From Phellopilus nigrolimitatus (lineage: Eukaryota; Basidiomycota; Agaricomycetes; Hymenochaetales; Hymenochaetaceae): a stretch of DNA of 64,000 bases. The translations under genes and the position numbers were made by a program. Shown here in pieces: positions 60,101 to 64,000 of this stretch. The stretch's first letter is position 1, and every line of letters starts with the position of its first letter. Where the stretch lies: assembly GCA_021029095.1 (NCBI GenBank), contig JAJOHG010000133.1, forward strand, positions 1-64,000, in the 5' to 3' direction. The notes below the pieces were generated by a model. The model saw only the letters and a list, made by a program, of their open reading frames with translations. It had not been told where the DNA came from and ran no database searches.

Positions 60101-60428
60101 CCCTGGTCCATTTGAAAGAGCTGAGGGATAGAGAGGAATTTCAGAGGCTCGAAATGAACGGTCATTCATTAAGCGTTCGTAAACGCGTCCGAGGGATTTT
60201 ACCGAGAACTTTGGAAACGACTTGCCTACGCGGATAAACCAGAAGTTATATTCGTTTGACGGGTTTGAAAAGTTATCTTTCGAAGCCTCGCTCGAAGAAC
60301 GAAAGTTACTAGGTAGTACGGTGCTCTAGGCGCACATTACAAGTCTAGAAAAGTAGCTGTTGTCTGCTACAAGTTCAAGAGGATGTATATTTTGCCTGTC
60401 GAATCACAGTTGTGCTCGGTGGCTACTA
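57199..60428. other. Upstream of the large protein gene and spacer
   Basis: The segment 57290-57559 is open on the minus strand in a protein-like frame and may be the true first exon of the preceding gene. Upstream of it (57593-57700) the same frame encodes a hydrophobic stretch but is cut by a TAG, so it is read as leader. From 57.9 to 60.4 kb nothing is recognised. Confidence 0.4.
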
Positions 60429-61042
60429 CAGTGGAACCTCCCATATTGCATAACTCTCATAATGCATAACCTCCCATAATGCATAGATCCGGGTTTCCAC
60501 CGGGTCGGTAGATAGAAAATCCTTATATGATAATGCATAAAACTATATATGCATAATGCATAGCCAATTTGAGTAAATTAAATATGGATATGCATTATGC
60601 GAGGTCGGTTGCCATCGGGTTGCGACACTTTCATTATTTATTTTCTCCTTTTCTTCCACAGTTTTTCACATATCAACGCTATGATGAGGATTTGACATAC
60701 TCTCAGTGCTCATTCCGCAGACCTTCCCCGTCTTTTGGGAGAATCCCGGTGCCATTGAACATTCAGCCAGATTTCAGGCAGGCTCACGGCCATCTCCACC
60801 AACTCAGAATAAAGCTGCAAGCAGGGCACACAAAGAGCCTTGTACAGCCTGATATCACATAGGGGTTTTTTTTTCAGCTTAGGGGATGTTATAGCAACCT
60901 GATAAATACCATCATAGCTTATCCTCTGATTTTAATGGTTTTAATTACCTAATAAGTCAAGTTTCTCGTATTGCATAACCTCTGAATAAGCATAAGCCGA
61001 CCCTTCCACCGACCTTTATGCAGTATGGGAGGTTCCACTGTA
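60427..61042. mobile_element. Tc1/mariner-type MITE
   Basis: The element 60429-61040 (612 bp) begins CAGTGGAACCTCCCATA and ends with its near-perfect complement TATGGGAGGTTCCACTG, and is flanked by TA on both sides (60427-60428, 61041-61042), the Tc1/mariner/pogo target duplication. Subterminal regions repeat ATAATGCATAA-like motifs several times at the left and GCATAA motifs at the right, as transposase-binding sites might. No transposase is encoded; a 97-codon frame inside is unlike one. It sits just downstream of the third P450 gene. Confidence 0.85.
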
Positions 61043-61079
61043 CCAAGAGCGCATGTAAGTATATGCTTGATACCTCGCA

Positions 61080-63117
61080 TTAAATGCCCGGGAACTCGTG
61101 GCTATGCCATTTGACGCGCGAGAGCTTTTCGGCGTCGCTCTTTTCATATGGGTGTTCCTCCTCGACGCTCCGCGCCAGCATTGCGGCCTTCTCGGAGCGC
61201 GGTGCGATCACGCACTGGTAGTCTTTTGGATGGCTGAGTAAGATAGGGCACAGACACAGCAGATACGCAATCGAAGGCACTGGTATGTCAGACTGTGGAA
61301 AGAAGATACGGTCAACGGCGGCAGGAAACGCACCAAATAAGCCCGTTGTGAAACTCGGCAGGCGGAGTAATCTCGTTCCCCGCTGCGTCACGCGCCTTCG
61401 TGATGTCCAGCGTCGCGAGCGTCATCGCAATCATCAGCCACATCGACGAGTCCGCGAATTCTTTGCCCGGGCATAGCCTGAGCATGCAAGCAGACAAAAT
61501 ATTAGAACAAAGTAACAAGTCATCGAGGGCAGATTATAAACAGTAAAAATGTAATAGAAGATGCGGCGTACCTTCGTCCAAAGCCAAAGGCGTAGTTACT
61601 TGGGTCCAATTCCGGCTCGCGGCCGTCAACACCAAGAAAGCGCTCGGGCTTGAAAGACATGGGGTCAACATACGTGTCGGAGTTGTGCCCAAATTCCCTG
61701 CGATCACCATTGCACAGTTGACCAGTGCATATTACTAAGAATGGATAACACAAATAGAAGACAGAACAGACCAGCAGTTCGCTATGATTATGGCGCCTTT
61801 GGGGATGAGATAACCGTGATACACGCTCTCCTCGAGTGCCGAATGCGGGAGTGCCATCGGCGCGACGAGATTCCAGCGCATGCTCTCTTTCAGTACGGCC
61901 TCGATGTACGGCATCTCCTCCCTATCTGCAAATGTCGGAAGCCGCTCGTTACCAATCACAAGGTCTATCTCCGCCTGAGCCTTGCGTTGCACCTCAGGGT
62001 ACAGCGTCATGACGAGGAAGAACGTGTAGAGCGCAGAAACGGTCGTATCCGCGCCGCCGCCGTACACAGATCCCGCGCTCCATTTGATGCATGACTCGTC
62101 GTACTCGTTTTCTGCTTCCGCGAGCAGCGTGGAGGTAAAAGACGGCTGCGCAGTTCCTGTAGCCATCTGCTTTTTTACGAACGCGTGCGGAAGTTCGAGA
62201 AACTCGTCTCTGTCTTTGCGCCATTCTTTCGCGATGCGCTTAAATGCAGCGCCTGGAAACCAGCTTGGGACATAGCGCACTAGATTAGGCAGTTGAAGAG
62301 CTTGGGATCCCGTGTAGACATTTGGAAACTTACAAAAAGGCATCAGGTCGACCGCCCAATATCCTGGAGCCGTAGAGTTTATAAAATTATCAAGAACATT
62401 GCTTGCGAGATTGATTAAGGGGTCCGGGCCCTCTGCTTCAACTGTATATCCATGCGAGAGCTTCAGAATGATAGCACCTGCCGTTCTGCACATACAAATC
62501 AGACACCTCGCATGAAACATCGCAGGAAATAAAGGAAAGGACCTGCGGATTTGCTCATTCAAGGAGGGCGGGTCGCATATTATGCGATAGAGGAACCTGC
62601 GAGTTTCAACCTCGAGAAGTGGAGTGAGCCTTTCCATAGCAGCGCGCGTCCCCAGGAACTTGTGGAAGTTGCGCCGATACTGGCGTAAACGCTCGCCGTA
62701 ATGTAACATCGGAAGCGAGTTCTCCCAACCAACCCTATAACACGTCGAAAGAACTCTCTTGGTAACACTGAGGCTCATGAAGACGCACATTTCACCGCCG
62801 AACGGGAACGACGGCCGATCTACATAATTGTCCTTCTTGAGAAGCTCGGAGGCGATATTGTAGTCGTTGAGAACGATGATAGTCTGCCCAAGCACCGTTA
62901 CTGAACTTATCGGGCCGTGGATGCCCTTGTGCTTCTTCCAATGCAACCAGGCCTTGCCAGCAGGATCAGGCATGTCATGGATGTTTCCGACGAGAGGGAG
63001 GCCTTTCGGTCCAGGAGGGAGTGGTAGACGCGGGGTAGCGATATAGACGAGCCTCTTGACGACATAGATTGCGAGGCAGCCAGCCATAAAACTCACGATG
63101 GAAAAGTAGCTGCTCAT
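61080..63117 (-). CDS. Cytochrome P450 monooxygenase C
   Basis: Seven exons (62789-63117, 62543-62734, 62485 down to 62334, 61772-62279, 61572-61697, 61334-61477, 61080-61233), all in phase, encode 534 aa. The gene has a membrane anchor (about 1-25), the hinge [15 protein letters not shown], the C-helix segment [13 protein letters not shown], the I-helix GGGADTT, KESMR for ExxR, KPERF, and the heme loop FGFGRRLCPGKE with Cys at about 438. It belongs to the same broad fungal group as copies A and B, but intron positions and wording differ, so it is a separate subfamily. The start could also be the Met 27 nt upstream at 63144; 63117 was chosen because the hydrophobic anchor begins there. The substrate is unknown; no biosynthetic core enzyme is nearby. 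Confidence 0.92.
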
Positions 63118-63688
63118 TTCAATGCTGCTGAACAGATGCGACAACTACAAGAGCAGTAATACAAATGGACGAGATCCCAGGAGTGAAGTACGAAAACGAC
63201 GAGAGACACAACATAGGGTTCCAAGCGTGAACATTGCAAAATCCTCCAAAGCAGGAGCCGAGCTGTGGATGACAGTTCCGGAGAAAGTCTTGATTCTTCC
63301 AAGGCAGGAGGATGTGAAATGGCTGGCTTCCATACTTTACATCCATCATCGCCAGGACGCCTGGAGTACAGCGTAGCTTTACTTACTCCTTTTCTTGAGT
63401 CGCGAGCAACGTTCCATGATGAAGTAGAAATTTGAGACTCATCTTATAGTTGGTGTAGAAAATGATGAACGACATAAGCGGTTAGCGTTGCCAAAGAAGG
63501 ACTAAAAGCCTCTTGTCTTTCCATTTGGGCAGCGCCGATCGCTTACATAGCATGTCGTTTTCCGTTTCCTGACATAATCACTCACTGCCTCCGACGGTGC
63601 AAGTCTATTACTCTGTGTATACGACTCTCACCTCGGCCTCAAGTGAATATCTACACAGCTAACAAAGGCACTTGTATACTACCTCAAG
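63118..63688. other. Divergent promoter region of P450 C and RVS161
   Basis: No gene is seen. The two genes are transcribed away from each other across this 571-bp stretch. Confidence 0.45.
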
Positions 63689-64000
63689 ATGAGCTGGTCT
63701 GGGTACGCTGTCTCTGCTTCCAAGTCGCGTGCGTCTGCCTCATATAACTTCCTACGCCAGTTTCAAGAAGACAATAAACAGGACGGGGACCACGGTGCGA
63801 GCATTGACGATATTTTCGAGAGCATGCACTGAACAAACATGTATGTAGTTGATGCAAAAGACTGGTCAGATTGAGCGTACAGTCGATTCCGAGTTTCAGG
63901 ACGAGCAGACGAAATTCAAGACGTGCGCTACATTACCCTCCCTGTTTTCCTTTGTGTTGACGCTTGCGTCGTATCGCTTACAGCTTCGAGAAGGAGTGTC
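63689..64000 (+). CDS. RVS161: BAR-domain protein Rvs161, 5' part only
   Basis: Four exons are visible before the window ends (63689-63702, 63761-63794, 63849-63922, 63984 onward). They spell MSWSGFKKTINRTGTT, LMQKTGQIERTVDSEF and DEQTKFKTFEKEC, the N-terminal amphipathic helix and first BAR helix of Rvs161/amphiphysin. The protein forms a curved dimer with Rvs167 that tubulates membrane during endocytic scission and organises the actin patch. The first exon is 14 nt. The gene runs off the right edge, so length and C-terminus are unknown. Confidence 0.88.

Overview
The window is genomic DNA of a filamentous basidiomycete, most likely an agaricomycete. The support is intron-dense genes (up to 16 exons, introns of about 50-70 bp with GT..AG ends), a Gti1/Pac2 (WOPR) regulator, microsome-type P450 tandem arrays, CT-rich leader sequences, and protein families whose best remembered relatives are mushroom proteins. 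No rRNA, tRNA or CRISPR was recognised. All exon models were built by hand from reading frame, splice signals and family knowledge.

Layout. 0.6-2.4 kb: WOPR transcription regulator, followed by about 5.9 kb with no resolvable gene. 8.3-15.7 kb is a compact housekeeping block: TOA1 (TFIIA large subunit) and a divergent membrane-anchored cysteine synthase-like gene (MCY1 type), ADA2 (SAGA adaptor) converging on it, and a small dual-specificity phosphatase. 16.5-29.1 kb is a P450 neighbourhood: two intact tandem paralogues, two decayed relatives, and a Cys3-like bZIP gene lying among them. 29.7-35.2 kb: a BRI3-like small membrane protein, a CUE5-like ubiquitin-binding protein and a SET-domain RKM4-type methyltransferase.

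35.7-39 kb is a graveyard: a truncated short-chain dehydrogenase butted against a broken Pho85-type cyclin, a broken oligopeptide-transporter N-terminus and a possible retroelement fragment. Actin (seven exons, 375 aa) is at 40.0-41.5 kb. 41.7-45.5 kb is a diverged direct duplication, one copy of which carries a hAT-type MITE. 46.8-51.3 kb holds a Zn2Cys6 regulator gene split by a 3.48-kb terminal-inverted-repeat element that carries a kinase-less copy of a YAK1-type gene. 53.4-57.2 kb is a large serine-rich protein of unknown function. A Tc1/mariner-type MITE (60.4-61.0 kb), a third P450 gene and the 5' end of RVS161 (BAR domain) close the window.

The most notable signal is the 3.48-kb element. 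Its ends are inverted and built of degenerate TCAAATCC/GTAAAATC motifs. Its flanks show a 2-bp CT duplication, and conceptual removal of the element restores the exact Cys spacing of the zinc cluster and a consensus splice donor. Gene capture by an undescribed or rarely described DNA transposon family is the best explanation.
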